Assembly (NCBI RefSeq): GCF_033958435.1
Contig: NC_134138.1
Coordinates: 180,218,798-180,282,797 of the forward strand
Origin: Carettochelys insculpta
Lineage: Eukaryota > Chordata > Testudines > Carettochelyidae
Length of the DNA stretch: 64,000 nt
Direction: 5' to 3'
Below, one piece after another: positions 1 through 11,345 of the stretch. The notes beneath the pieces are model-generated. The model saw nothing but the letters and a program-made list of their open reading frames with translations, was not told the DNA's origin and did not search any database. Each line of letters opens with the position of its first letter. Positions within the stretch are counted from its first letter, which is position 1. Position numbers and translations under genes: made by a program.

Positions 1-1802
1 ATGAGCGGCGAGGATTAAGGAGTGTGGACAGGAGGAATTTTCATATCCACCTTCTTCTGTGTAGACATCCATAGCAGTCGACCACTGATAAGTCAATTTT
101 AGCCACACAGCTGGCATACCTAAAATTGCGCATCAGCTGCCAACTGCTATGTCTAGCATAGATACAGCCTTAAACCACTTACAGAGAAAAAGAATGAGTA
201 TCCTCTACAGCCTTGTCTGAGAGCCACCTTGTTCTTAGCTCATGCACTAAGCTCCAGAGGTTCTAGGTTGGAGTGTGCCTGTCAGCAGTTACACCTGCTT
301 GCCTGCAATCAGCTGTTCCTGAAAATGTCCCATGATAACTGCCAGCAGGCTGACTGAAGATTGAACAGAACTGCTAGGCCAGCAGCATTGAAGGGTATCC
401 GAACGTGGCGTTCTGTGAAGCCCACCCAGCGAGATTGTTGCTGTTTGTGTCAACCTATTTGCTTATGTACAGCAACACTGCACTGTTTATTCAAACTAGC
501 ACTGTCCTTACCCAGTGAACATCCATATTGTGAGATTCAACTCCAGCTGGAATAACTGCTGGAGGAATTCGGTAATTTTGCCAAACGAACCCAGAGTTGC
601 CTCACCAGAAGTACATTGCTGTCTTTTGCTCTAAGCATCATAATGCACAGCAGATAGAAGTAGACCTTCAGTGACAGCACTTATGACATATGCTTGACAG
701 ATATGGGTTTTTTTAGTTGCCCATTTCAATGATGTTCATACGAAATATCTGCATCTGAGGTGGCTTTCTCTTTTTTATGCTTGTAGAGTTACAACAGCAA
801 TCATCATTTTGTTTAAATACTTGTTAAGAACAAAACTTGCTCAGAGGCTGAAATGGCATATGCAAAGTTGCAAATTAAATTGTAGACACGGTCATAACTA
901 TTGGCTATGTAATGCTGAGCGCTCCTGTGAGATGCTGCTCTCATCTCCCACTAACTTACAACAGCACAAAGGTATGCCTGTAACTTCTGGTTAGGAAAGA
1001 GCCTTATATCTTGTTAATTTTGTTGATATCACAGGGTACCCTGAGCACAGATGGCATGCTTAATCAGGGTTATTTCAAGCTCTGTGCGACACTGAAAATG
1101 TAGGGGTAAACGCTGTACAATTAAATATCAATGACAAGACTAGACGTTTTTACTTCTAGTTGAATTCGCTTAAAATATACTTTTTTTAAATGGTAAAAAG
1201 TAGGCATTAGAGCTACGTTAATGGTTGGCTGTAGAGCAGAAAATTGCATGGATTTACAGCCTAGGGTTGATTTGCAGAGAGAGCTGGAGCAAAAGAAATC
1301 CATGGATTCTGTGAGTGTATTCTCATAAGTTCTCTAGAACTAAGAAAGAATGCGCAGAACGCACGCATGCTCATTTCTATGGACTTCTGTTGCTCCTGAT
1401 CACTGGCATTGTTGCTTTAATGATCAGGCAAAGAACTTATTAGTCATTTGTTCTAGCAAACAGTCAGCCCAATTTTGTGCATTTCTACCATACAGTTTAC
1501 TCATAAGTGCCATTGTTTCAAGTCACTAATTAGGTAGAGGTTGTCTTACATGTAGATTATTTCAATAGGTTAATTATGATAACCAGCTTATGAATCATTA
1601 AATGAATGAGCGGAGAAAGAGGTGAACAGCTATGGATGAAAGAAGATGGCAAAAGAAAGTTGTGGGGCAATACAAGGAGATGGGGGCAAAGTCTCATAAC
1701 TGGGAGAGTTAATTACATTTGTTGATACCAACTAAATAGCCCTTCTTGTAAGGGAATTGAATGCTATGTATTTTTCCCTTTGGGCTGTAATGCTATTTAA
1801 GA
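1..1802. other. Upstream TPK1 intron, no feature seen
   Basis: AT-rich single-copy-looking sequence. Only short chance frames occur and none has a recognisable domain or splice context. By inference it belongs to the intron that precedes the exon at 14.0 kb. Confidence 0.5.
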
Positions 1803-3474
1803 CTTTGCGATTTTGCTTTTCTAGATCTTATCCATCGCCTTCAAACTCACTCTTGCCTTTGCTATTCTAGTCGCTATTTCCATCTTACAGTCTAGATCAT
1901 ATGTCGTGGTGCTCCCCACATATATAAACTTCTCTACATTTTCTAGTTTGATCCTATCTAACACTGATTTTCCTTCCTGTTTCCTTATCTCCAAATACCA
2001 TTGTTTTCATTTATCAATGTTCATAATCAGTCCCTACCGCTTCCCTTCCCCATTTAGCACCTGCACCGTTCTCACTTGCTTCTCTTCGTCTTCCTCAATG
2101 ATAACTATTATCTGCAAACTTCAATTTGTTAATTCTCATCCCATGTTTTGATATGTCTTCTACCTCTTCCTTGATCTTGTCCATCACACTCGCTAGGTAT
2201 GTGATGAAGATACTCGGCAATATCGGATACCCTTGTCTCGTATCTCTACTCTTCCTAAACCAACTTCCCAACTCTTCACATGTTCTCACAGCTGCCTCTG
2301 TGTTGTCGTTGATATCCTTCAACAACTGTATCAGTCTGCTATGCACTCTGTATGACTCTAACACCGGCCAAGTCACTTTCTGGTCCGTACTGTCAAATGC
2401 CATCTGAAAATCAATGAAGCAATTGTAGATGTCCTTTTTCTTCCGTCAAGCTTTCTCCACTGTCAGTCTTACTGGCAGTGTCTGCTGTGTGGCACGTCTG
2501 TCTTTTCTGAATCCTGATTGCTTATCTGCTAGATGTTCTTCTATCTGCGATCTCAGTCTCTCCATCAGTGTCTTCATCAGCACTTTGCCTAGGTGACTCA
2601 TTAGGGCAATTGTTCAGTAGTTCTTGCACTCTAATGCTCTTCCTTTCTTGTGTATTGTCACTAACACAGATCTTGTCCATTCCTAATGTGCCTTCCCTTC
2701 TTTCTATGCTATATTATTTAGTCGGTGTATTTCCTGAATCATTTCCAGGGCTCTTGTTCTTCTTTAGTCGTTTCATTGCTCTTTCTACTTCCTCCTTCAA
2801 AATATCAGTTCCTTCTTGATGCTTAGTGGACATGTGTCTTTCAGTTCTTCAATCAGTCTCTCTGAGACACTCGGTTCCAACTGTGCTTTGTACAGATTGA
2901 TGCAATATCTTGTTCATTGCTGCACAATCTTCTTCTTGTTCATGAACACCTTGTTGTTCTCATCTTTGATCACCATCTGCTTCAGCTGCCACTTCCTATT
3001 AATATTCCTAATCATCTTATACACCTCCCTGGTCTTACACTCACCATAATGCCTCTGTATATCTTCACACTGCTCCTCTAACCATTTCGCCTTATCCATT
3101 CTGGCCGCTTTCCTTACCTCATTGCATTTCACTATATATTGCTGTTCCACCCCCTCAGAAACATCCCTTCTGATCTTCAACACTCTCTTCTCTTCAGCCA
3201 ACTTCAGCGTCTCCTGTGTAGTCCACTTCTCTTCTGCCAGAACCATCTGCTCAATTGCCTCTTCTATTGCCATGGCTATCCCTTCAACTCTCTTATCTAA
3301 GTCTTTCTCTGTGCCCACATTCCTGATCTTCTCTTTGAGTGCTGCTCTGTTTGCATTCCCTATTTCTTCCGTGCCTAGCCTCACCACATCTCTTCGTTTC
3401 TTAAACTGTGTCTTGTATTTTCTCTTGAGTTTCATCTTAATGTTTGCAATCACTAGACTGTGGTCTGAGTCCAT
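1803..3474 (-). pseudogene. LINE 'A' reverse transcriptase domain (broken)
   Basis: Reverse transcriptase of the same element. The frame 3474-2914 carries the endonuclease C-terminus and the basic linker. After two frameshifts around 2690-2820, one frame runs from about 2690 to 2095 with VTIHKKGRALECKNY, KQSGFRKDRRATQQ, motif A as FIDFQMAFDS, and motif C as FADN where FADD is expected. The two stops inside this stretch are TGA at positions where related RTs have Arg (NYR and a KAxRK context), which fits decay of CGA by CpG deamination. The frame ends near 2095; similarity to copy 2 continues to about 1803. The missing second Asp of FADD alone would inactivate it. Confidence 0.85.
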
Positions 3475-4193
3475 ATCAGCTCCTTGGACAGTTCAGCAGT
3501 GCTGTACTGATGTTACCCATTTTCTTATCAAGGTCATATTTATCATGTTCTTGGAATTCCTGTCATTCACTTGCCACATCCACTTCCCATAGTCCTTTTG
3601 TTGGAATCTTGTGTTGCATATCATCATCTCATGCTCCTTAGGACACTCTGGTGGTTTCTTGCTTCGTTTATTTCTTTCTCCATATCTAAACCTTCTCCTG
3701 ACTCTCTCCCAACTTTCATTATCTGTTCTGACCTTTGCATTGCAATCTCCTCTGATGATCAACATGTTTCTTCGGTATCTCCTCCAGCGTCTTTGTCAAG
3801 TCTTTACAAAACAGTTCAATCTCTTCCTCCATGCTGTCTGACGTGTGTGCATACACTTGAATGACCAAGATGTTGAACAGTTTTGCTTCGAATCTCACTA
3901 CCAACATTCTCGCACTCACTGGTCTGTATCCTAACAATGCTCCTCTAGCTCTTTTGCTAAGATGGAATCTAATTCCTACCTCGTGTGCAGTTTCTTTCCT
4001 GACCAATTGACTTCACAACCATATATCTCTCCCAATGGCATCCAGTGCATCTCCTCTGGTCCAAGTATATTGCATCGGTATCACTCCATCTCCTTTGAAA
4101 CAGCTCTAACTTTCCAGTCACCCACAGCACTTGGATGTTCCATGTTCTGATTGATAGTATATGAGTTAGTTGTAATTTTCTTTCAGTAGCCAA
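3400..4193 (-). pseudogene. LINE 'A' apurinic-type endonuclease domain (broken)
   Basis: This would be the target-nicking endonuclease of the LINE. In order, the frames show the opening strand (RTWNIQVLW), the second active-site region (DQRRCTGCHW, where the usual catalytic Glu of an EVRWTG-like motif appears as Gln), FNILVIQVYAHTSDS, then GDCNAKVR (normally GDFNAKVG), and the closing SDHSLVIA with the catalytic Asp-His. The domain is spread over three overlapping frames (3969-4193, 3719-4006, 3493-3765) and continues in the 2914-3474 frame, so at least three frameshifts have accumulated. Not functional. Confidence 0.85.
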
Positions 4194-4439
4194 CTTAGCA
4201 ACCCAACCCTATCAGTTGATCGGTATCGCAGACCTTGTTTATCTAGGCAATATCTGAACCAATATCTTTTATCAGTTAGTTGTAGTGGCAGGAGATTTCA
4301 TTTATATTGTTATTTTATGATGAGCTCATTGACTCTCATCTGACCAACCTTCCTCCTTTGGGACTGGCATTGTTGCCTGGGTGAGGACTACTATGTAATG
4401 ATTGCCTCATTTAGTGCCTCTTGCCTCATACACCACTGC

Positions 4440-4600
4440 CGTGCTGTACGTATAGACATGGCCTAAGACAAGGTGGGTGAGAGAGTATCTTTTATTGGCC
4501 CTGCTTCCGTGGGTGAGAGAGACAAGCTTTTGAACTGTCTAGTGCTCTTCTTTAGGGCTTGGAAAGGTACTCTGAACATCACAGCTAAAAGGAGGTGGAA
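4440..4600 (+). repeat. Interspersed repeat tail, 'TATCTTTTATTGG' type
   Basis: Contains GACAAGGTGGGTGAGAGAG, TATCTTTTATTGG and GAGAGAGACAAGCTTTTGA followed by CTCTTCTTTAGGGCTTGG. A related copy lies at 52497-52620. The build (a short stem near a GAAGAAG or CTTCTTT block) resembles the PLE tails elsewhere in the window, but the family assignment is inference. Confidence 0.55.
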
Positions 4601-5154
4601 CACACCGTGTAGCACTAGTTAGCACATATTCAAGTCAGATTGGCTTGTTAACAGTTCAGCAGTCACAGGAAAAAAGAGGGTGTTCAGTCCATGATATCCA
4701 GAAAAAACAAAAAAGAAAAGAACCGTAGGGGTTAAAGTCAGAACTCTGCAAAACACACCCTTTTTTTGTCCTACTAGGAGATTTACCTGGCATTGCTCAG
4801 GTCCTTTGGGACAAAGGAGCAGGCATGTGAGGGATACATGTCAAGGGAGGGGGTGGGGGTGCAGAATTGAACCCGGGCGCTGGGCAATGTTGGGGAGGGT
4901 TTCAGAGCAGAAGGTAGAGGGGTGGCCATTGACTACTCCCTAAGGCAGTGGGGACCACGCTGCCTGGCCACCAGTGTTGCCACCTGAGGCACCAGCAGCC
5001 ATGTTGCCCAGATGACAACTGCTCTGCAGCTCTTCCGAGCTGTTGGGGGCACACTTGCTTGCTGCCTCCCTCTCCCCTTGTCATTCTGGAGTATAATTGT
5101 CCCATCTTTGCTGTCCCCCTGTAATCATTAGAGAGTGTAAAAGACCCCTCCCTT
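4601..5154. other. Intron sequence, nothing recognised
   Basis: Includes a G-rich patch at about 4845-4865 and a GC-rich stretch at 4900-5060. Frames here are short and lack domains. Confidence 0.4.
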
Positions 5155-5365
5155 TCCACTTGATGAGAAACACACATTTCTGATTGCACTCGCACAACCA
5201 AACCCTGACCTTGCTTTTAGTTATAATAAGAGGAAGCTGCATACCAAGCTTGATGGTTCTAGCTCTTGCCATTTAAGAAGAGTTCTTGAGCAAACAGAAT
5301 GCGAATGGATGGACACACAGACAGACAGATGTGTGCACGCTCTCAAATATAGAGTAGATGACTGT
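5155..5365 (+). repeat. Dispersed repeat 'D', copy 1
   Basis: Shares with 7265-7460, in the same orientation, the blocks CAACCAAACCCT(G/C)ACCTTGC, ATAAGAGGAA, GGTTCTAG and a GACAGACAGA run followed by CTCAAATATA. The two copies are about 2.1 kb apart. Family unknown; the end rich in GACA could be a retrotransposon 3' tail. Confidence 0.6.
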
Positions 5366-6102
5366 AGAGGTGTTAGTAACCACTCTATCTTGAATGATCT
5401 CTTAGAATGTCTGAGGTTTTTGTTTCTGCAGATCAAGTTTCAGATTGTAAGCACATCTGGCTTTCCCTATTCTGTCTTTAATGTCTTTGTTGTATCAGTT
5501 TTGCTTACGATTGTGCCAAGACACGTGAAGCGTCAGATGTCTTCTCTGTCAGCCCAGAAAGTACTATAAATGTTCTTTGCTATGTGATTCTCATGGCTTT
5601 TTTTTCCTCAATATTGATGTTCAGCCTTCGTAATTATACCAAACGCCTGGAGATCATTCTTCACTAATTTTTAACTTGTATATGTCTCATTGGGCTTAGG
5701 ACTACAGGATGATGTTATCTACAGAGTCCAGGTTTTGTAGCATCTTTTTGGAAATATATTGTAAACCCCCTGGGTTTTCTGTGGTCTTTCTCATTGGCCA
5801 GTCCATTACCAGGAGGAAGTACTGTAATTTATTACTTTGCATGTAATGTTTTCATAGAAGGTATGGATAATATTCACAGACTTCTGGGGCATACCACACA
5901 GATTCACACCTTCTATAAGAATGTTCCAGCCATTGTGTCAAAGGGCCTTTTTGGAAATCTGTGAAATTCATGTAGAGAAGTGACTGTTATTCCATCATTT
6001 TGTCATATGTTGTGTGCGTGATCTGTGAATGATTTCTTCTGTCTGAACTCTGCCTGTTCATGGCATAGCCTGAAACCTACTGTCTTTAGTCTATGCAGGA
6101 CC
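5366..6102. other. Intron sequence, nothing recognised
   Basis: Low-GC sequence with no coherent frame. The 86-codon frame at 5309-5569 overlaps repeat D and has no known domain. Confidence 0.4.
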
Positions 6103-6110
6103 ATGTGTAC

Positions 6111-6492
6111 TAGGGATGTTACTGTTTAACTGGTTAAGCAGTAAGTCTCACCCTAAATGGATGAGGCTTACAAGTTATAGTTAACTGGTAGCAACTGGAG
6201 CAGCCCCCACCTGTGGCAGCCTCAGTACGAGAGTGGGGTGGCTGGCCTAGGCTGAGGGTTAGGGAGGCTACTGACAGGGGCTGCTCTGGCCAGGCTGGGG
6301 TGTCGCTGCCAATAACAGCGCCTGGGGCAACGATGCTTCAGCTGGGCTGGAGCAGCCCCAGTCCCTGGGGTGCCATGGGCGGGGCACAATGACCCAGGTG
6401 GAGCAGCCCTTGTCTGTGGCATGTTCCCCAGCCACACCCCACCAGCTGGTTGGTTAACCAGTCAACTAATTAAATGGGACTTCAAATCCCTA
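6111..6492. mobile_element. Non-autonomous hAT-like element with 8-bp target duplication
   Basis: Ends are TAGGGAT...ATCCCTA. Just inside, both ends carry tracts of GTTAACTGGTTAA type. The flanks ATGTGTAC (6103-6110) and ATGTGTGC (6493-6500) match at 7 of 8 positions, the target-duplication length of hAT transposases. The GC-rich interior has no transposase frame, so it must have moved in trans. Confidence 0.8.
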
Positions 6493-6500
6493 ATGTGTGC

Positions 6501-7264
6501 AAGCATTTTTGCTGGGTTGGACAGACATTGAATGCCCCTCCAGCTTTGTCACTGACTGAGGCTCCTTTCTTTCTCAGCTTCATCATGGGACCATTTTCCT
6601 ATTTGTTTTGGGTCCCTCCCCTGCCCACCCGTCTTTCTTGTAAGAGGCCTGTCAAAATATCTGTTGTATTGTATGAGCCTGCCTCCTCCTTGTCCAGATT
6701 ATGGTGCTGCATTGCCAAAGATATCTTTCAGATTGCATATTTAACTGTGTCTATGGGATGTTTAGGTAGATGTTCAAGAGCAGGGGCTAATTTCTGTATC
6801 TTGGCTGAAATTCCTTACTAGGAGATCTTCCCTAGGAGTTACTTGGGTGCTTAACTCCATTAATTTTTGTTTTTCTTCATTCAAATCATTGATCTGGGCT
6901 GGGGCTGGGGCTGAGGACTATCCCAGACCTCTGTTTCCATAGCAATTTGGAATCATATAATAAGCAACTCTCAATGGCCACTGCAACTCCAGCGGGCAGA
7001 ACTGGGGGAAGGGTGCATGTTCCCTGGGTGGGTCCAGGTTTGTCCGTGCTGCCAGCCAGAGTGAGGAATGCAGCAACTCTTCCCTTTTCTCTTGCTCCCT
7101 GATGAAGGGGGACTGCCATTGTTGTACCCGTACAATTTGGGGCAAGGAAGTTTCAGGCCCCTTTTGCCCTTCCAAAAGGCTTGGGCCTACGGTGTCCTGA
7201 CAGGCAGGTGCACCCGCAGCCAGCCTCTTTCATCTGCCTGATGAGTCTGTCTCTTTTCTGTATG
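6501..7264. other. Intron sequence, nothing recognised
   Basis: Contains a short GGGGCTGGGGCTGG run at about 6897-6915. The frames at 6474-6821 and 6886-7175 have no domain and no codon signal I trust. Confidence 0.4.
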
Positions 7265-7460
7265 GTTTTATGAGAAGCAGTCACATTCCAGGCACATTCC
7301 ATTTTCCTGGTGCAACCAAACCCTCACCTTGCTTTAAGTTACGATAAGAGGAACCTGAATACCAAATTTGGTGGTTCTAGTTCTTATTGTTTAGGAGGAG
7401 TTTTTGAACAGACAGACAGACAGATTCACAGACAAACTGTCTCAAATATATAGTAGATTT
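7265..7460 (+). repeat. Dispersed repeat 'D', copy 2
   Basis: Direct copy of the repeat at 5155-5365, ending in GACAGACAGACAGATTCACAG and CTCAAATATATAG. Similarity is clear by eye but has several substitutions. Confidence 0.6.
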
Positions 7461-7630
7461 AGAATAAAAACAAAAGGACAAAAAAACAGCTTCTTTGCCC
7501 ACAATAGATGAGTTCTGTTCCCAACTCTGGGACCTTGAGAACTTCATCTCCCACTGCTTCCTTCCTCTCATCTTTATCTGCCTTGTCTATCTAGCCTGCA
7601 AGCTCTTTGGGGCAAGAGCTAACCCTCCTT

Positions 7631-8066
7631 GGCCATGTCTACACTAGCCCCAAACTTCGAAATAGCCATGCAAATGGGCATTTCGAAGTTTACTAATGAA
7701 GCGCTGAAATGCATATTCAGCGTTTCATTAGCATGCGGGCGGCCGCGGCACTTCAAAATTGACGCGCCTCGCCGCCGTGCGGCTTGTCCCGACGGGGCTC
7801 CTTTTCAAAAGGACCCCGCCTACTTTGAAGTCCCCTTATTCCTATGAGCTGATGGGAATAAGGGGACTTCGAAGTAGGCGGGTTCCTTTTGAAAAGGAGC
7901 CCCGTCGGGACAAGCTGCGCGGTGGCGAGGCGCGTCAATTTCGAAGTGCCGCGGCCGCCTGCATGCTAATGAAATGCTGAATATGCATTTCAGTGCTTCA
8001 TTAGTAAACTTCGAAATGCCCATTTGCATGGCCATTTCAAAGTTTGGGGCTAATGTAGATGTAGCC
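7631..8066. mobile_element. Fold-back element type F1, copy 1
   Basis: A 436-bp near-perfect palindrome with arms of about 210 bp meeting near 7850. Ends are GGCCATGTCTACAC and GTAGATGTAGCC. CTT flanks it on both sides (7628-7630 and 8067-8069), suggesting a 3-bp target duplication. Arms contain TTCGAAGT, CTAATGAA and a GC-rich GGCGGCCGCGGCACTTC block. Apparent frames on both strands arise from the mirror symmetry and are not genes. A 3-bp duplication would fit PIF/Harbinger-type transposition, but that is inference. Confidence 0.88.
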
Positions 8067-8069
8067 CTT

Positions 8070-8772
8070 ATGTGGTAGGTACTCAGTGTCTGCCATAATG
8101 GGGCCTAAATCTTGGCTGGAGCTATTAGGCATTGCTGTAATGCAAATAATTAATTATAATAATTAGCAATTTTGGGTGAAGGGCTGCTGAATGCCTAGAG
8201 CCTGTTGCATTTGCTTACACAGTTGGTGCACTAAGCAGTGACCAATTAGCTATTTGCGAAGCATCTTCATCTTTAATATAAAAGATGCTGTACAAAATAA
8301 GCTTCTATTTTCTTGTTTTATCTTTTCATAGGGAATTTTTCCATGTGAATCATAAGACTGAGATCACTGACTGTCTGCTTCAATTTTTCTAGATAATACT
8401 GCTGCATGTTCTTATAGTCAGTGCATATAATTACTTTTTATCAAGCAAGACTTGGTACCAAGCTGTAAACATGCTGTGAGTTATTGACTTTTTGCCCAAC
8501 AGTTAATTACCTGCTAGTTACCTAAAGCACCTAGGGCTTTGGTCCATACCAATGTAAGTCATTAACTTTCAGGTAAGGATCAGCACTTTGTAAATGGCTT
8601 TCTTAATAACTTTATAGTGCTGAAAGGTGGGGAGTGGGGGTGGAGTGGGGGAGAGCTTTTTAAACTCCAGCTACATAAGGCAGCTGTTTTAATTTGAGAT
8701 AGCCAATAGTTGCTCTGTATCAGTGGCACAAGAGATAGAAAGAATGTTGAACTTCAGGAGTGCATCAGAATC
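8070..8772. other. AT-rich intron sequence between two fold-back elements
   Basis: No repeat or gene recognised apart from a G-rich patch at about 8628-8652. Confidence 0.4.
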
Positions 8773-8775
8773 TCA

Positions 8776-9196
8776 GGCTATGTCTATGCTAGCACCCCCT
8801 TTTCGAAAGGGGGATGCTAATGAGATACATTGGGATATGCTAATGAGGCACTGCAAAGAATATGTAGTGCCTCATTAGCATAATAGCAGCTGCAGCACTT
8901 CGCAAGTGCCGCTTTTGATCGCACACGTCTCGTCTACATGGGGTTCTTTTCGAAAGGACCCTGCAGACATCGAAATCCCCTTTTTCCTATAACCAAACAG
9001 GAATAAGGGGATTTTGACGTCTGTGGGGTCCTTTCAAAAAGGATCCCATGTAGATGAGCCACACATGATTGAAAGCAGCACTTTCGAAGTGCCATGGCTG
9101 CCATTATGCTAATGAGGTACTGTATATTCCTTGCAGTGCCTCATTAGTATATCCCAATGTGTCTCATTAGCATTGGGTGCTAGTGTAGACATGGTC
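8776..9196. mobile_element. Fold-back element type F2
   Basis: Palindromic 421-bp element. Ends GGCTATGTCTATGCTAGCAC and GTGCTAGTGTAGACATGGTC (imperfect inverse), with TCA on both sides (8773-8775 and 9197-9199). Arms carry CTTTTCGAAAGG, ATGCTAATGAG and CCTCATTAGCATAAT, and meet near 8990 (ATAACCAAACAGGAATAAGG). A truncated half copy sits at 62489-62625. Confidence 0.87.
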
Positions 9197-9199
9197 TCA

Positions 9200-10224
9200 G
9201 TGATTAACACACCAAACAAGGGTTAATTTATTTTAGCTCCTCTTTATTTTGGCCTGTTTTCTGGGTGCACAGATATTTAAAAGCAATTGGCCAGAATACT
9301 AGCTGGTGTAAATGGTGGTATCTCCAATGAAGTAATGCAGCTTTACAACAGCGGAGGAGCTAGGTCACTTCAGAATAAACCAAAGATTAGTAATGGACTT
9401 TTCCCTCTTACTTAAGTGTATGAATTTCCTCATGAAATCTGATCCATATACTTTTTTAAGTCCTGGGAAAAGAGGCAGATACTGGAGCATATCCAGAAAG
9501 ATAAAGGCCTTGGGGTTTGAGGACGAGTCCCTGATGGCTGTGTAGTCTAGTGGCCAGGTTGCAGAGGAAGCGGGTGAAAAGGCAGGTGCTGGCCCCCTCC
9601 TCCAGTGCTCCTGGCTCAGGAACTCTGAACTACTCCCTAGCCAGTCCGTAAGTTTGGGATGTAGCCCCAAGAGTCCAGAGTCTCCTTAGTAAGGGTCTCT
9701 CAGTAGGTCCCCTCCTTTACCAGAGAGGTAGGGTAGAGCTTATTTGCCCCTCAGGGTGCTGAGCAGACATGCTGTGGTTTGTGTCCTGCAGCTGCTGATC
9801 CGGCTCCTGCCTCCTTGCTAGTCAGTCTCAAACTGAGCCAGGGTGCTTCCTTTTCTCCTATCCCCAGGCCTGGCATTGGTTGCAGGTAAAGCAGGGAGGG
9901 GCTAGCTGGGCCCAGAGGCTTTCCTTAAGACCTCGCAGGGTTCTGTCAGACTGAGGACAGAAGCAAGTTGCAAATCCATGAGTCCATTCACTGAAAATGT
10001 CCTGCTTTGAGCCCTCTTGTGGCTGTAGCTAGGACAATTGGCACAGCTGACCTACAGCTGTGGGATCCCAAGCGGAGGAGAACCTGGCTCTTAGTCAGAT
10101 TCCAAACATTGCTAAATTTATAGCTGATAAAACTGTTATGTGCTCTCAAACAAGCTGGTGGCTAGTGTAGATCATGTGATAGCTGTTGTGCACTCTCCCT
10201 GCAAGGAGGAGCTCTGCTCTTGAA
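9200..10224. other. Intron sequence, nothing recognised
   Basis: GC-richer from about 9520 to 9960. The antisense frame at 9365-9670 has no recognisable domain. Confidence 0.4.
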
Positions 10225-10400
10225 CCAACTACCAATTTGTATTCTAGATGAAGTGTCCAACTGTGTATAAGCCGAAGCTGTCTTTACAAATACCCCCATA
10301 TAAAAGTAAATTACAGTAATCCAATCTCAAGGTAACAAGGGCACAGAGTAACTGTAGTGATATCTTAATTTGAGAGAAAAAGGTTACAACCTTCCAGCCA
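10225..10400 (-). mobile_element. L2-like LINE fragment (RT C-terminal region)
   Basis: The antisense frame reads LLCALVTLRLDYCNLLLYGG, matching the VTSRLDYCNALYxGLP block after the reverse transcriptase of L2-type LINEs. Only this block is left and it is degenerate. Confidence 0.65.
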
Positions 10401-10699
10401 AATACAGGTGAAAGATTGAATGGCAAAGAATATATCTATCAGATTGCTCAGAAGCTGTTAGAAACCTGATAACCTTCCTGTATTGCAAACTGCAGGCAAA
10501 CCCTGAAACAAACTTTGTCAGGTCTTCCGATTGCTTGCTCCAGCTAACAAGAATGAACCCTGTCTTGGGATGGGCAACAGTGTGAAGAGAAACGTGGAGG
10601 AGAAACAGATTGAAGAAGGAGCCTATGGACTGGGGGGAGATTGGAACAAGGACCTTTATTAACAGGCAGGGGAACACAACAGGCTAAGCAAGGTGCAGG

Positions 10700-11005
10700 G
10701 GTTGTAGGGTGTTTCCACACTACACCATTTACAGGAGCATAACTGCAACAGACCAGATATGCTGTTATAGAACTGGTGAAGATGCTCTAAGCTGACAGGA
10801 GGGAGCTCCCTTTGCATCTTAGTAACACCTGCCTCCGCAACAGGTGGTAGCTTTGTTGAGGGGAGAAGCCCTCCTGTTGGCATAATGCTGTCTACACAGC
10901 GAGTTGTCACTATAACTACAATACTCGTGGGGTGTGGATTTTTCACCCACCCTGAACAATATAGTTATATCCATGTAAGTTTATAGTGCAGACCTGGTCT
11001 GGGAT
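10700..11005. repeat. Possible degenerate MITE of the 'GTCTACAC' kind
   Basis: Left edge has GTGTTTCCACACTAC and right edge TTTATAGTGCAGACCTGGTC, a loose inverted pair. An internal TGTCTACACAGCGAG recalls the ends of the fold-back elements. No clear target duplication. Confidence 0.35.
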
Positions 11006-11129
11006 GAGCTGCTGCAGCAGCGGCAGTGACATCTGGGAGCTCTGGCCCCTTTGGAATCACCAGGCCCTAGGGAGCCATTTGCTCCTCCTCTCCCCATCCC
11101 CATTGACAGGGCTGGCATCACCTGAGATT

Positions 11130-11345
11130 GGGGTCTGATTGTCAAAGCATCATGGAGGCACCTAGTAAGACTCCCTACCTCAAAGAGCTCGCAGTCTAAA
11201 CTGATAAGACAGACAAAGGGTGAGAAGAGACGAATATGAAGAAAGGTTAAGTGTTTTACCCAAGGTCACTCAACAAGTTGGTGGCTAAGCCAGGAACAGA
11301 GCCTAGTCTGGTGCCTTATCCTCTGGACCATAGTACCTCTTTGAT
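11130..11345 (-). mobile_element. MIR-like tRNA-derived SINE
   Basis: Carries AAAGAGCTCGCAGTCTAAAC, GACAGACAAAGGGTG, then CCCAAGGTCACTCAACAAGT, AAGCCAGGAACAGAGCC and CCTCTGGACCATAGTACC. In this order these are the core and tRNA-like part of a MIR/CORE-SINE element read on the minus strand. Confidence 0.7.

Larger units (their letters stand above)
1803..4290 (-). mobile_element. Non-LTR retrotransposon family 'A', copy 1 (3'-truncated)
   Basis: An antisense LINE running from an untranslated 5' stretch near 4290 through an APE-type endonuclease (about 4193-3400) and a reverse transcriptase (about 3000-1803). It still has its 5' part but stops inside the RT C-terminal region. This is the opposite of the usual 5' truncation. 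Its last 230 bases (1803-2033) align well with the 5' half of the second copy at 36638-36860, which does continue to a 3' end. The protein resembles the LINE-encoded endonuclease-RT proteins common in vertebrates, but I could not assign a clade (RTE-like and L2-like are both possible). Confidence 0.85.

Noticed and set aside
7753..8035. Paired frames on both strands in the F1 element that look like a repeated small gene
   Set aside because: They are the same sequence read from each arm of a palindrome; the same pair appears at 47973-48465.
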